DNA from: Deltaproteobacteria bacterium UBA5205
GTDB taxonomy: Bacteria > Desulfobacterota > Syntrophorhabdia > Syntrophorhabdales > Syntrophorhabdaceae
NCBI GenBank assembly: GCA_002412715.1
Contig: DHVP01000004.1
Span: 13,004 to 77,003, forward strand
Direction: 5' to 3'
DNA length: 64,000 bases
This document shows, piece by piece, positions 8,028-16,271 of the stretch. How positions within the stretch are numbered: position 1 is the first letter of the stretch; the number at the start of each line of letters is the position of its first letter. The notes beneath the pieces are model-generated. The model did no database searches and was not told the DNA's origin. It was given only the letters and a program-made list of their open reading frames with translations. A program made the position numbers and the translations under genes.

Positions 8028-9815
8028 ATGAAAAAATATCTCGTGTTGACGGTTTTCGTTTTTCTTCTCGCTGGATGCGCAACATCCAATCATGTCGCCG
8101 TGCAGAATGTCAACGAACCTGCTGTGGCGGTCGCCCCTGAACAGCCCGCAGCGACCGGGTTCGGGTCGCCCGCTCTTTCAGAAACCGCCAGGAGTCCGGT
8201 TGCGAAGTCCCTGAAAACAAAAGCTATCGTCGCACAGACCCGGCAGAAGCAGGCAAAACAACTCCCATACGCGCTCGAAATGCAGGTCAAAGACGATGAC
8301 GATATAACGAACCTGCTGACTCATGATTACAATAAGAATTTCGACATCCCCATCGTATTCAATGACGCCGTCAAGTATTATATAAAGTGGTTCTCGGAGG
8401 ACAAGAAGAAGGTCTTCGCAGGTTGGCTGAAACGGTCCCGGCTTTACGTCCCTATTATTACCGAGATCCTCCGCGAAAAAGACATGCCGGAAGACCTTGT
8501 CTATCTTGCCATGATCGAAAGCGGTTTCAACCCGAAGGCGTATTCCAGCGCAAAGGCATCAGGTCCATGGCAGTTTATCTATTCGACGGGCGGGCAATAC
8601 GGTCTGGAAGTCGATTACTGGGTGGACGAAAGACGGGATCCCGAGAAATCGACGGTCGCCGCGGCCAAGTATCTCAAGAATCTGTTCGACCAGTTCGGGT
8701 GCTGGTACCTTGCCGCCGCAAGCTATAACGCCGGCGAGGGAAGAATAGGACGGCTGATTCAGAAGCATCAGACGAACGACTTTTGGGAATTATACAGATA
8801 CAATACGCTTCCCCGGGAAACGCGGGAATATATCCCTCAGCTTATAGCGGCTGCGATCATAGCGAAGGATCCGGCAAAATTCGGTTTCGGCAGTATTACC
8901 TACGATCCCCCGATCAGGTTTGCCGAGGTGAGCGTACCCGCAGCCACACCGATCACGGCCATTGCGAAAGCGTCTTCAGTCGATATCGATCTTGTCCGAA
9001 CCTATAATCCCGAGCTCCTCAGGGGTATCACACCGCCGGGAACGAACGGCTATACAGTGAAACTGCCGTCCGGTGTTGACAAGGAGGCCTTTTACGGACG
9101 CCTTGAAACGGAACTTGAGGGAATTTCGACGATAAGAAGCGTTACCACGTACAAGGTAAGAAAGAAAGACAGCATGGCAGGGATCCTAAAGAAATACAAT
9201 GTCAGGCAACAGGACCTGGTCCTGGTAAACTCCAGCGATAGCGAGCTCAGGATAAAGTCGGGAATGGTTATCGCCATACCAAAATTCTCCGGAGAGCCCG
9301 CGAGCCCTACCGTGCTTGCCAAAGGTGTTACGCAGGACCCTCCCGGCCCGAGCAAGACAAAAACTGCGGGGAAAGTGAAAGACGACGACGCCAGGCCGGC
9401 GAAACCCGCGCCCATGAGAATCGCTAAAGCCGATAGGGCGGACCGCTCGGTCAGAGAAGCGCCTGTGCGCCCCGTCAAGGCCTTCCACGTTGTAAAAAAG
9501 GGTGAAACCCTTTCGGAGATCTGCGACCGCTACGGTATCGATGAGGACAGTCTGCGCTCGGCAAACAAGATCAGGGGCAACAGGGTCTATCCCAATATGA
9601 AGATCCGCCTCGTGAGCCACGTTGAGCCAAAGAAGGCGGCTGTCGCGCCTGTGAGGACGAAAAAGGTCCGGTACCATACGGTAAAGAAAGGCGAAACGCT
9701 CACTTCCATATCGGAAAAATATGGCGTTGATGTAGACGACCTGAAAACCGCCAACAGACTCAAAGGCAACAAGATCAACAAAAGCGCCAGATTGAAGATA
9801 GTGAAAGAAGGGTAG
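8028..9815 (+). CDS. mltD: MltD-like membrane-bound lytic murein transglycosylase with LysM repeats
   Basis: This 595-residue lipoprotein (signal peptide ending LLAGC, Cys17) cleaves peptidoglycan glycan strands with anhydromuramyl ends. The SLT domain lies at about 145-265 and shows the catalytic Glu in MIESGFNPKAYS, then ASGPWQFI and AAASYNAGEGRIGR. A degenerate LysM-like unit follows (about 370-425), and after a Pro/Lys-rich linker come two clear LysM modules (about 484-528 and 549-594), which bind peptidoglycan. The start has a GGGG ribosome site and a promoter candidate upstream. It acts at the outer membrane, facing the periplasm. Confidence 0.92.
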   Translation: MKKYLVLTVFVFLLAGCATSNHVAVQNVNEPAVAVAPEQPAATGFGSPALSETARSPVAKSLKTKAIVAQTRQKQAKQLPYALEMQVKDDDDITNLLTHDYNKNFDIPIVFNDAVKYYIKWFSEDKKKVFAGWLKRSRLYVPIITEILREKDMPEDLVYLAMIESGFNPKAYSSAKASGPWQFIYSTGGQYGLEVDYWVDERRDPEKSTVAAAKYLKNLFDQFGCWYLAAASYNAGEGRIGRLIQKHQTNDFWELYRYNTLPRETREYIPQLIAAAIIAKDPAKFGFGSITYDPPIRFAEVSVPAATPITAIAKASSVDIDLVRTYNPELLRGITPPGTNGYTVKLPSGVDKEAFYGRLETELEGISTIRSVTTYKVRKKDSMAGILKKYNVRQQDLVLVNSSDSELRIKSGMVIAIPKFSGEPASPTVLAKGVTQDPPGPSKTKTAGKVKDDDARPAKPAPMRIAKADRADRSVREAPVRPVKAFHVVKKGETLSEICDRYGIDEDSLRSANKIRGNRVYPNMKIRLVSHVEPKKAAVAPVRTKKVRYHTVKKGETLTSISEKYGVDVDDLKTANRLKGNKINKSARLKIVKEG

Positions 9816-9836
9816 AGAGAAGAAAAGAACCGTCTC

Positions 9837-10289
9837 TCAGACTTTCAGCACCAGGTTGATCATATCGCCGCGTGAAAAACCCATGGCGTGGAAGAACTGA
9901 AGAAGATCCCAATCGTTCCAGTTAACAAGAGTATATATAGTATCGACACTGTATTTCTGCAGGCTGTCGATAAGGCCTACTGCGAGAACTTTCGCAATAC
10001 CCCTGTTCTGGTAATCCGGGTCGATGCCGATTGTGTCGATCCAGCCTATATTGTTGGGAACTTTGAACTCCCAACCACTGACCTCGCCAAGAATAAAGCC
10101 GGCCACCTTTCCATCAATTTCCGCTACCAGTGAGGCATCGGGGGGTCTATTCTCGGCCTGGTTTATAATTTTTGTGACCCAGTAATCTTTTCTGCTTTCG
10201 CCTAGAACCTTGGTATCGATTTCTACTATGGAGTCCAGATCACCCTTTGTCATCTGTCTCACGGATAGTTTGTCAAGAAAATTACTCAT
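9837..10289 (-). CDS. GNAT family N-acetyltransferase
   Basis: The 150-residue product has the GNAT fold: SVRQMTKGDLDSIVEID at the N-terminus, a central strand IGWIDTIGIDPDYQ, and the acetyl-CoA loop QNRGIAKVL (R/Q-x-x-G-x-G/A). It resembles RimI-like or small-molecule acetyltransferases; the acceptor is unknown. The frame is open from 10379, but I start at the ATG at 10289, where family similarity begins. It converges on the transglycosylase gene with only 21 nt between stops. Confidence 0.8.
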   Translation of the reverse strand: MSNFLDKLSVRQMTKGDLDSIVEIDTKVLGESRKDYWVTKIINQAENRPPDASLVAEIDGKVAGFILGEVSGWEFKVPNNIGWIDTIGIDPDYQNRGIAKVLAVGLIDSLQKYSVDTIYTLVNWNDWDLLQFFHAMGFSRGDMINLVLKV

Positions 10290-10418
10290 TGTGGTTTTAA
10301 CCTCGCTTGTACATTTTTTAACATAGTGCTGATATGGATTGCAAGAGAAAGATTGATCTTTAAGACATGAAACAGGCAATGTTATCGGAATGTTAGGAAG
10401 GAGAGTCTATTTTGTGGG

Positions 10419-10739
10419 TCAAAATGTCAGTCTTTCGACGGAAACGGCCTTGCCATGGGGAGGACCGGGTCTATGCGTCTTTGCTCTGTTTCTCTTCATT
10501 GCGGCTTTGCACTGCGGGCACAGAACCCCCGGACACTTCTCATCGACGGTGAATATTTCGCCGCACTGGTAGCACATCTCCTGGTTCCCGCTTCGCGTGG
10601 GGTAGTCGGGATAGATGCGATGGAGACATGTGGGCTTCGAACACACAAAGACTTTCACCGTGTTGCAGGCATCAAAATCGGGGTACATTTCCGAGCCGCA
10701 ATGGGGGCAAGGGCTGGTGGGTGCTATTCTGTCGGTCAT
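10419..10739 (-). CDS. Small zinc-ribbon protein of unknown function
   Basis: This 106-residue protein carries several cysteine pairs: CPHC, a C..C..C cluster around ACNTVKVFVCSKPTC, CYQC and CPGVLCPQC. The spacing indicates at least two zinc ribbons. It ends in a basic tail (KRNRAKTHRPGPP). A strong ribosome site (GGGAGG, 7 nt before ATG) supports it as a real gene. I do not recognise the family; it could be a nucleic-acid-binding or redox zinc protein. It shares strand with the downstream GNAT gene, 129 nt away. Confidence 0.65.
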   Translation of the reverse strand: MTDRIAPTSPCPHCGSEMYPDFDACNTVKVFVCSKPTCLHRIYPDYPTRSGNQEMCYQCGEIFTVDEKCPGVLCPQCKAAMKRNRAKTHRPGPPHGKAVSVERLTF

Positions 10740-10865
10740 GGGTTACCTCCCGTGTTTCTAAGAGGATTATCGGCAGGAGACATGGATATGTTAGTGGAAA
10801 AATGTGAAAAAATGCATGCCCTGGGTAAAGGGACCAAATCGAATGTTTTGAAGTTGGTGTGAAGA

Positions 10866-12119
10866 CTACACGGGACGAGTTCTTCTTTTTGCTATCTCTG
10901 CAAAAAGACTGTGGAGCATGGGGGTTTTTTCGAAGTCTTCCGTTGTGATCCTGCGAACCGCAATGTCCGTCGTGGCAACGACCGTGGCGCTTCGCTTTCT
11001 GTCCATGGTGAAATAGGCCATTTCTCCAAAGATGTCTCCTTCGGACAGGTCCGCGATCCGGTTTCCTCCGGCATCTTCAACCCGTACTTTGCCCCGGGCG
11101 AGATAGTAGATGCCGTTCGGTTCATCGCCGACCCTCATGATGACGTCGCCCTCCTTGAACCATTTTATCCTGAAAAGATTCTCCCATTTGGTGTTCTCCA
11201 CGAGGGCATAGTAAAACTCCTGATCAAATGCCTTGATCAACTGCTGAGAGAGAAGTAATAGCCTGATGCCTATGGACTGCCCTTGTTTTTCGTCTATCGT
11301 CATGCCCAGTTTTTCAAAGGTATCGAGAGGATAGGGGTGTTCGTGGATGTATTCGGATATGCGCAAAGTCGCCACATCAAGCTGACCCGTGGCCTTCCTG
11401 AATGCCATCTCCGCCTGGTGTAATTTGTGTTCTGCAAGCTGGAAATTAGGGGTGATCCCCTTCTGTGCATTACCGATAAAATGTTCGATTGCCTCGTTCT
11501 TAAGCTGGATGAAATTGGCGAGACTGGCTTCATCAACGCCGGAAGGGCATTTATGTATGCCCGGTTTGTAGACGGAATAGACGTGGATTGGATGCTCAAA
11601 ACCCTTGGGCGTTACTTTGCCGATGGCTACAATATGCCGTGCCTCTTTGTCCTGGGCGAGCGCCATCTCGCGGTCCATAAGAATGGTAGTGCCAAAATAG
11701 GCACATAATTCTTCCAGCCTGTTGGCGGCGGCGAAACAACTCCCGAACCTCAGCATCAGCTTTCCGAATTGCGCTTCTATAACCTCTCCGACGTAAATCC
11801 CTATCCTGGTGAAGGGGATCGTTCCCGCTTCAATCGCCCGCACAATTTCGATGGCTGCCTTGAGGGCCCGCCTGCATTTTTGTTCCCTGTCTTCCCCGTC
11901 CTTTTGCTTGAAGATGACAATCGATGCATCTCCGGCGCAAGGTTCGAAGTCGTCGGCGGCATGGTCCCCATCCATAACGATACTCTGCATCAATCCATGG
12001 TAACCGATCATGAAATCCCGGATCTCTTCAGCGGTCATATTGGCTGTGATCCTGGAATATTGATGGATATCGGTTATAAGAACGGCGGCTTCGTTTCGAG
12101 GATCGTTCGTTTTTGTCAT
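10866..12119 (-). CDS. Degenerate class III nucleotide cyclase domain fused to cyclic-nucleotide-binding domain
   Basis: The 417-residue soluble protein has an N-terminal class III adenylate/guanylate cyclase homology domain (about 10-185) and a C-terminal cNMP-binding domain (about 315-405). The metal Asp residues appear as Asp17 (VLITDIHQYSR) and Asp64 (CAGDASIVIF). The purine-specifying Lys four residues before Asp64 is Pro, and the transition-state Asn in the usual VNxAxRL is replaced (FAAANRL). The cNMP domain keeps the phosphate cassette FGEMAYF and RKRSATVVA. The middle (about 205-310) is helical and unassigned. Cyclase activity is therefore doubtful; the protein may be a cAMP/cGMP sensor with a pseudo-cyclase partner domain. 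Confidence 0.82.
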   Translation of the reverse strand: MTKTNDPRNEAAVLITDIHQYSRITANMTAEEIRDFMIGYHGLMQSIVMDGDHAADDFEPCAGDASIVIFKQKDGEDREQKCRRALKAAIEIVRAIEAGTIPFTRIGIYVGEVIEAQFGKLMLRFGSCFAAANRLEELCAYFGTTILMDREMALAQDKEARHIVAIGKVTPKGFEHPIHVYSVYKPGIHKCPSGVDEASLANFIQLKNEAIEHFIGNAQKGITPNFQLAEHKLHQAEMAFRKATGQLDVATLRISEYIHEHPYPLDTFEKLGMTIDEKQGQSIGIRLLLLSQQLIKAFDQEFYYALVENTKWENLFRIKWFKEGDVIMRVGDEPNGIYYLARGKVRVEDAGGNRIADLSEGDIFGEMAYFTMDRKRSATVVATTDIAVRRITTEDFEKTPMLHSLFAEIAKRRTRPV

Positions 12120-12191
12120 GGTTTATCTTGCATGACCATTATACGCAAGAAGCCGACGACGAGTCAAGAAAGGTCGAGAAAACACAAAAAA

Positions 12192-12230
12192 ATAGGTCCT
12201 ATAAGTCGTATAAGACCTATAGGACCTATT
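12192..12230. repeat. Short palindromic repeat, copy 2
   Basis: A 39-bp element with perfect 10-bp outer arms (AATAGGTCCT / AGGACCTATT, the first arm starting at 12191) and inner arms ATAGGTC / GACCTAT. It shares 28 of 29 bases with the copy at 5126-5154. It lies between the stop of the TPR lipoprotein gene and the start of the cyclase gene, both leftward, so it could be a terminator stem. Confidence 0.7.
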
Positions 12231-12298
12231 GAAAAACATCCAAAGCGCAGGCGCGGGTTTCCCGACCGTGTTTAAAGCCGAAGCGTCCGCGTTACCCC

Positions 12299-12934
12299 TT
12301 AATTTGTAATAAACACCTTGTGTTTTTCCAGGATCTGTTTGAACTCTTTGCTCTTCCTGAGGTTGTTGATATCCGGGTCCTTTCTCAGGCTGTCGTAGTC
12401 GTTGAAACCCTTGGAAAGGGCCGCGTCGAGTTCGTCCAGACCGTAATCGGTGTTCCCCATAAGTGAATGAACGGAGGCGAGGTTGTACCGGATTGTCGCG
12501 CTGTCAGGTTTCAATTCCTTGGCTTTCTTGAGGTCGTCAAGTGCCTTGTTGTTCTTCTTCTGAAGCATGTAGGCCACTGCCCTGTTCGAATAGGCTTCGG
12601 CGTAGTTCGGGTCTTTGTTGATAGCGTTGGAGAATTCCGCGATAGCGTTGTCCAGGTTTTCGTTGAAGACGGACTTGGACGTGGCATTTTTCGCGATACT
12701 CACATAGCTCATACCCTGTTTCAGATGGGCCTTGACCTCCTGGCCCGGTCCCGATTCAGGTTTTTTGGCTTCGGGTCCGGCGGCTTCAGGTTTTTGCTCC
12801 TGTGCCTGCGGCGCGGGCTGCTGAGGCTCGGCCTTTGGCTGCGGTTTTGACCAGGGTAGCTTGTCGCATCCCATTCCCATAAGTCCCAGGGAAACCAGGA
12901 CAGTTATGCTGACAACTGCAATCCATTTCCTCAT
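12299..12934 (-). CDS. TPR-repeat lipoprotein
   Basis: This 211-residue protein has a signal sequence ending in LMGMGC, an imperfect lipobox with Cys23, then a Pro/Gln/Glu-rich linker to about residue 65. Two to three TPR units follow (about 90-200; for example AEFSNAINKDPNYAEAYSNR). The last residues (SKEFKQILEKH) resemble the common TPR-protein ending. It is the final gene of a four-gene leftward operon with the caspase-like protease, 33 nt after it, and has a strong AGGAGGAGG site. Likely role: periplasmic scaffold or adaptor for the protease module. Function is inferred from context only. Confidence 0.75.
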   Translation of the reverse strand: MRKWIAVVSITVLVSLGLMGMGCDKLPWSKPQPKAEPQQPAPQAQEQKPEAAGPEAKKPESGPGQEVKAHLKQGMSYVSIAKNATSKSVFNENLDNAIAEFSNAINKDPNYAEAYSNRAVAYMLQKKNNKALDDLKKAKELKPDSATIRYNLASVHSLMGNTDYGLDELDAALSKGFNDYDSLRKDPDINNLRKSKEFKQILEKHKVFITN

Positions 12935-12967
12935 CTATCGATCCTCCTCCTTATTTAAATATCAAGG

Positions 12968-14215
12968 TTACTTTTTAATGCGCATGTTCCAGTTGTCGCT
13001 TGTTGCCATTGCCTGCGGCGTCTGACTGATCTCGGCGCCTTTCTCCTGTTTGACCCGTTGAGAGACAAGGGGTTTTGAATAGGTGAAGGCTTCTTTGACG
13101 GAACCGTTGTACCTCTTCAATCCGTCAACAAAATAGTACGTGAAGACGCTGTTCTTGAGGCTGTCGGATTCCCAGGATTTCTCGCCTGCGCTGCTGGCGG
13201 ACAGGAGTACTTTGCCGTAGCCGTCCTGGTTGTCGATACTCTTGCCGGCGCTGGCGGTCTTCTTCGGCGCTTCGTCGAGCACTATGTCTTTTGAGCCGAA
13301 CAGTCGTTTCCCCTGGTCCTTTGAAATACCGTATCCCTCGTCCTCATCGGCCCCAAGAGACTTGCCTCCGGGAGGCAAAAAGCCCGGGATGGATCGGTAA
13401 GCACCATTGCTGTAGCAGGTGTCAAGGATCATGACAAGCCGTTTGGCCCTCAGGCTCTCGACGAAGTCCTTGAGCATGTTTTCGGTCACGGCCGTATGCC
13501 AGACGCGTTCGCGGGGCTTTACCTCCGTATCATAGGTCACGATATGGACGCCCCCGAACTTGTCGGGTGGCGTACCGTGGCTGCTCATGTAGATGACTAC
13601 CAGGTCGTCGGGACCGGCAACGTTCTTGATTGTGTTGAGATATTTCATGATGTTGTCCCGCGTTGCGGTCTGGTCCGTAAGGTAATAGACGTTGCTCCGG
13701 GGGAATGCGGCTCCCTGGGGATTTACGATGAAGCTGTAGAAACTCGACGCATCCCTGACGGTGTATTGCAGCGTCTGAATACCATTTTTGAATTGTCCCA
13801 CACCGACAACAAGGGCGTAGCGGTTCCGTACTGAACCGGGTGCACCCTCAGACCCTGTTTCCTTGAGGACGCGGGCGCGGCTGAAAAGGCTCCCGATCCT
13901 CTTTTCCCATTCCTTTACCTTAATGTTGTCCGGTGTTACCGGTGAAACCCACTTGACCCCGACAACCGTCTGGGCGAGAGAGAAGGCAAGGTCGACCTGC
14001 CTGTCGTCCTCATAGCCCCCTTTCAGTTGAACCCGTCCGTATGAGTCAAGTTCAGCGAATCCATTTGCTATCCTGTTCTGTTTGAAACTGTTATTGATAC
14101 CGTTCAGGTGGCCCTGGGTCACCGGTGAATTATCCGCAAAAAGGGAGTATTCTCCGGCCAGAAGAAAGACCAGGAGAAATGCACTTATTAATAATGATAC
14201 GCGCGGTTTCATCAT
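12968..14215 (-). CDS. Exported caspase-family (peptidase C14) protease
   Basis: The 415-residue protein starts with a signal peptide (hydrophobic 7-20, then GEYSLFADN), so the protease is predicted to act in the periplasm or outside the cell. The caspase fold begins at YALVVGVGQF (about 133). The catalytic dyad is visible as His213 in IYMSSHGTPP and Cys267 in MILDTCYSNGA. The Cys-His spacing and the DAS after the first strand fit bacterial metacaspase/orthocaspase-like enzymes. A region before the fold (about 35-125) is of unknown type. It sits 2 nt after the glycine-zipper gene. Target preference cannot be read, though family members often cleave after Lys or Arg. Confidence 0.85.
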   Translation of the reverse strand: MMKPRVSLLISAFLLVFLLAGEYSLFADNSPVTQGHLNGINNSFKQNRIANGFAELDSYGRVQLKGGYEDDRQVDLAFSLAQTVVGVKWVSPVTPDNIKVKEWEKRIGSLFSRARVLKETGSEGAPGSVRNRYALVVGVGQFKNGIQTLQYTVRDASSFYSFIVNPQGAAFPRSNVYYLTDQTATRDNIMKYLNTIKNVAGPDDLVVIYMSSHGTPPDKFGGVHIVTYDTEVKPRERVWHTAVTENMLKDFVESLRAKRLVMILDTCYSNGAYRSIPGFLPPGGKSLGADEDEGYGISKDQGKRLFGSKDIVLDEAPKKTASAGKSIDNQDGYGKVLLSASSAGEKSWESDSLKNSVFTYYFVDGLKRYNGSVKEAFTYSKPLVSQRVKQEKGAEISQTPQAMATSDNWNMRIKK

Positions 14216-14217
14216 CC

Positions 14218-15051
14218 CTACCTCATGACGGACCTGCCGGCCGTTTTCTGAAGCATCGAAACCTCTTCGATAACGAGTACAGTCTCGACGCGGTATGATC
14301 CCGGCTGATTCACGAGGGCGTGGATACGGTCGGTGTTGGGTACGAAAGTTGTTGCCTTCCGGACGGTGAGTTCGCGCTCTATCATATCCGATTTGCCTTC
14401 GGCGTTGACGATAAAAGCGATCTTGTACCGGCCTTCAGGTACGTCCTTGGGGATATCGAAGTTGCCGTCGGCGGTCCTGGTACCCGGAGCAGCGGTAACC
14501 TGCTGATCTACCTGTCCCAGATCCACGAATTCATTCTTGGACGGATCGAAGTACTTGACGATACGGGTCTCCGTCACCTTTATTTCAGTGCGATCGGGTG
14601 GCGCCATCACATAGTAGGAGCCGTTCAGCTTCACGGAACCGCCCTGGCCGACCGATGCCGGACTCACGTTAAAGCTCTGGATCTTTACAACTTCTCCCTG
14701 GGACTGGTTGTAGCCAACCTTCCGGGCTGTTTCCTGATACCCCGCGGCAGGCTGACTCTTCAGTGTCGAATACAGCGAAAGGCATTTGCCCCAGGCGTAA
14801 GCGAACCCTATACCGCCCCCGATTGCGGCGCCGATACCGGCCCCCTTCCAATCTCCACCGATTAGTCCACCGATAAGGGCACCGCCGAGGGCTCCTCCAA
14901 CGGTATGGAGGGCTATACATTGATTTCTCGCTCTGATGCGGTCTTCTTCGGTCTTTATGTCATCGGGGTTGGGCAGCATTGAAGCACAGGAGTAGAGAAA
15001 AAACACCCCGATGAGTGCAATCGCGTATAGTCTTACCCGGTTTTTCTTCAT
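14218..15051 (-). CDS. Glycine-zipper lipoprotein
   Basis: This 277-residue protein has a lipoprotein-type signal (FFLYSC, Cys22). A glycine-zipper hairpin (about 50-86: GGALGGALIGGLIGG, then GAGIGAAIGGGIGFA) could insert in a membrane. The C-terminal half (about 120-240) reads as a beta-sandwich-like domain (FNVSPASVGQGGSVKLNGSY, ending IERELTVRK). It sits between the DUF4384 gene (15 nt) and the caspase gene (2 nt). Family not recognised beyond the zipper. Its place suggests an envelope anchor or pore-like partner of the protease, which is inference. Confidence 0.7.
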   Translation of the reverse strand: MKKNRVRLYAIALIGVFFLYSCASMLPNPDDIKTEEDRIRARNQCIALHTVGGALGGALIGGLIGGDWKGAGIGAAIGGGIGFAYAWGKCLSLYSTLKSQPAAGYQETARKVGYNQSQGEVVKIQSFNVSPASVGQGGSVKLNGSYYVMAPPDRTEIKVTETRIVKYFDPSKNEFVDLGQVDQQVTAAPGTRTADGNFDIPKDVPEGRYKIAFIVNAEGKSDMIERELTVRKATTFVPNTDRIHALVNQPGSYRVETVLVIEEVSMLQKTAGRSVMR

Positions 15052-15066
15052 GTCTTTAGTCTCTCC

Positions 15067-15930
15067 TTATCTGTGGTTCAACTTGATTTCGAGGGTGAGG
15101 ATCTTGCCGTCCTCTATGTAGGATGCAGGCACAACGCCGAAATTTTCGCCCCCACGGGATTCAAGAACGATGTCTTTTTTGCCCTTGGGCTCAGGTTTCC
15201 AGCCGTTTTTCGGCGAGATAACCGAGTAGCTCGTTCTGTTCGAATCTTCAAGCGTGATGTCCTTGCCGCCTGCCAGAGATGCCGTCATGACTCCGGGGGG
15301 AGGGGGCGGCGGGATGTTTGCCACGTCTGCCTGTCCGGGAGGCGGCGGGGGAGGAAGTGCTGCACTTGCGTCGGCCACAGGAGGCGCTGACGGTGCCTGT
15401 GCCATGGTCTGGCCACCCTGCACGGGCGCTCCCATGGGGTTCGGGCTTCCCGAGAGCATAACAAGGAGCTTTTCCGTGCCGGGGGCTCCGGAGAACCTGA
15501 AATTCCCGGCCTTGGGGATCTCTACCATGCTGCCCGGCTCTGCCTGTTCGCTGTAAAGAACTGTAGTATTACCCGAGGTCCCTATGTTCATTATCGTAAG
15601 ATAACCAGGTTTGTTGGTCCTGACGAGAAGTTTCAGCCGTTCGCCGGAACGGAATGTCCTGGACCGGGGAACGATATCGAACCTGCCGTCGTCGCGAAGA
15701 AGAACAAGTTTGTAGGAGATGCCGACATACTTTTCCTTTGCCGGAGCCGCCGCCGTCTGGGTGGCAGGTTTTACCGACCCCGAGCCTGAAGACATCCGAA
15801 CCGCGGGGCCTTCGCCGCTGTCAAAGATGGCTTTTGCTCCTGTCGGCGCTTTTGTCTGGGCCTGGGCGCCGGAACATACGACAAGGATTGTTACAAGAAC
15901 AACGATCAAGATTGAAGGCAATGATTTCAT
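15067..15930 (-). CDS. Exported DUF4384-domain protein
   Basis: A 287-residue protein with a Sec signal peptide ending GAQA (about residue 24). The central domain (about 70-165) matches the DUF4384 pattern: FRSGERLKLLVRTNKPGYLT, then IMNIGTSGNTTVLYS. DUF4384 domains commonly accompany caspase-like proteases, either fused or adjacent. Two proline runs (PPPPPPGQA and PPPPPPGV, about 191-215) form a flexible linker to a C-terminal segment of unknown fold. It is the first gene of the leftward caspase operon, with a GGAGG site and a near-consensus promoter 107 nt upstream. Confidence 0.78.
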   Translation of the reverse strand: MKSLPSILIVVLVTILVVCSGAQAQTKAPTGAKAIFDSGEGPAVRMSSGSGSVKPATQTAAAPAKEKYVGISYKLVLLRDDGRFDIVPRSRTFRSGERLKLLVRTNKPGYLTIMNIGTSGNTTVLYSEQAEPGSMVEIPKAGNFRFSGAPGTEKLLVMLSGSPNPMGAPVQGGQTMAQAPSAPPVADASAALPPPPPPGQADVANIPPPPPPGVMTASLAGGKDITLEDSNRTSYSVISPKNGWKPEPKGKKDIVLESRGGENFGVVPASYIEDGKILTLEIKLNHR

Positions 15931-16036
15931 CTGAACCTCCGTCTAAATTAAGGTGTTTATGTCCTAAGACATTTATTCAGTATATCGGTTTAGCACTGAT
16001 AGATCTCGGCAGGGTGGAGATCATGGTGTACCACGT

Positions 16037-16066
16037 AGTATAACTACAACCCCGAAATTTTGTCAA
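16037..16066 (-). promoter_or_regulatory. Sigma-70 promoter for the caspase operon
   Basis: Read on the minus strand, TTGACA (16066-16061), 18 nt and TATACT (16042-16037) form a near-consensus promoter directed at the DUF4384 gene. The 341-nt gap 15931-16271 otherwise holds the divergent promoter and stem-loop listed next. Confidence 0.65.
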
Positions 16067-16123
16067 TCGAAGAAGGGTTTCCAGTGCAAATTTGAGGATA
16101 TGTAAAACTGCCACATATTAATG

Positions 16124-16153
16124 TTGACAATCCATGCGTCTCACCGATATATT
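16124..16153 (+). promoter_or_regulatory. Sigma-70 promoter for the 2057-residue exported protein
   Basis: TTGACA (16124-16129), 18 nt and TATATT (16148-16153) lie 118 nt before the ATG of the giant gene. It is divergent from the caspase-operon promoter; their -35 boxes are 57 nt apart, so one regulator could control both. Confidence 0.6.
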
Positions 16154-16157
16154 GCGT

Positions 16158-16203
16158 GAAAGGCAAAGGGTACGTTCTAAGAGTATCCGTCGTTTTGCCT
16201 TTC
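16158..16203 (+). repeat. Leader stem-loop (10-bp inverted repeat)
   Basis: GAAAGGCAAA (16158-16167) and TTTGCCTTTC (16194-16203) are perfect inverted arms around a 26-nt loop, right after the predicted -10 box. It would fold at the 5' end of the giant mRNA, or serve as an operator. No known riboswitch was recognised. Confidence 0.5.
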
Positions 16204-16271
16204 GGCAGATTGAGCCGCCACGGATTTAATACGAACCTCACATATCACGGACGTTCAGGAAGGGAGATCGC

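Noticed and set aside
10782..10862. A 26-codon rightward frame after AGGAGA
   Set aside because: Ribosome-site spacing to the first ATG is too short, there is no family signal, and it lies between two leftward genes. Probably chance.
16158..16270. A cyclic-di-GMP (GEMM) riboswitch in the leader of the giant gene
   Set aside because: There is a stem-loop, but the conserved GEMM core and receptor-tetraloop elements were not found.
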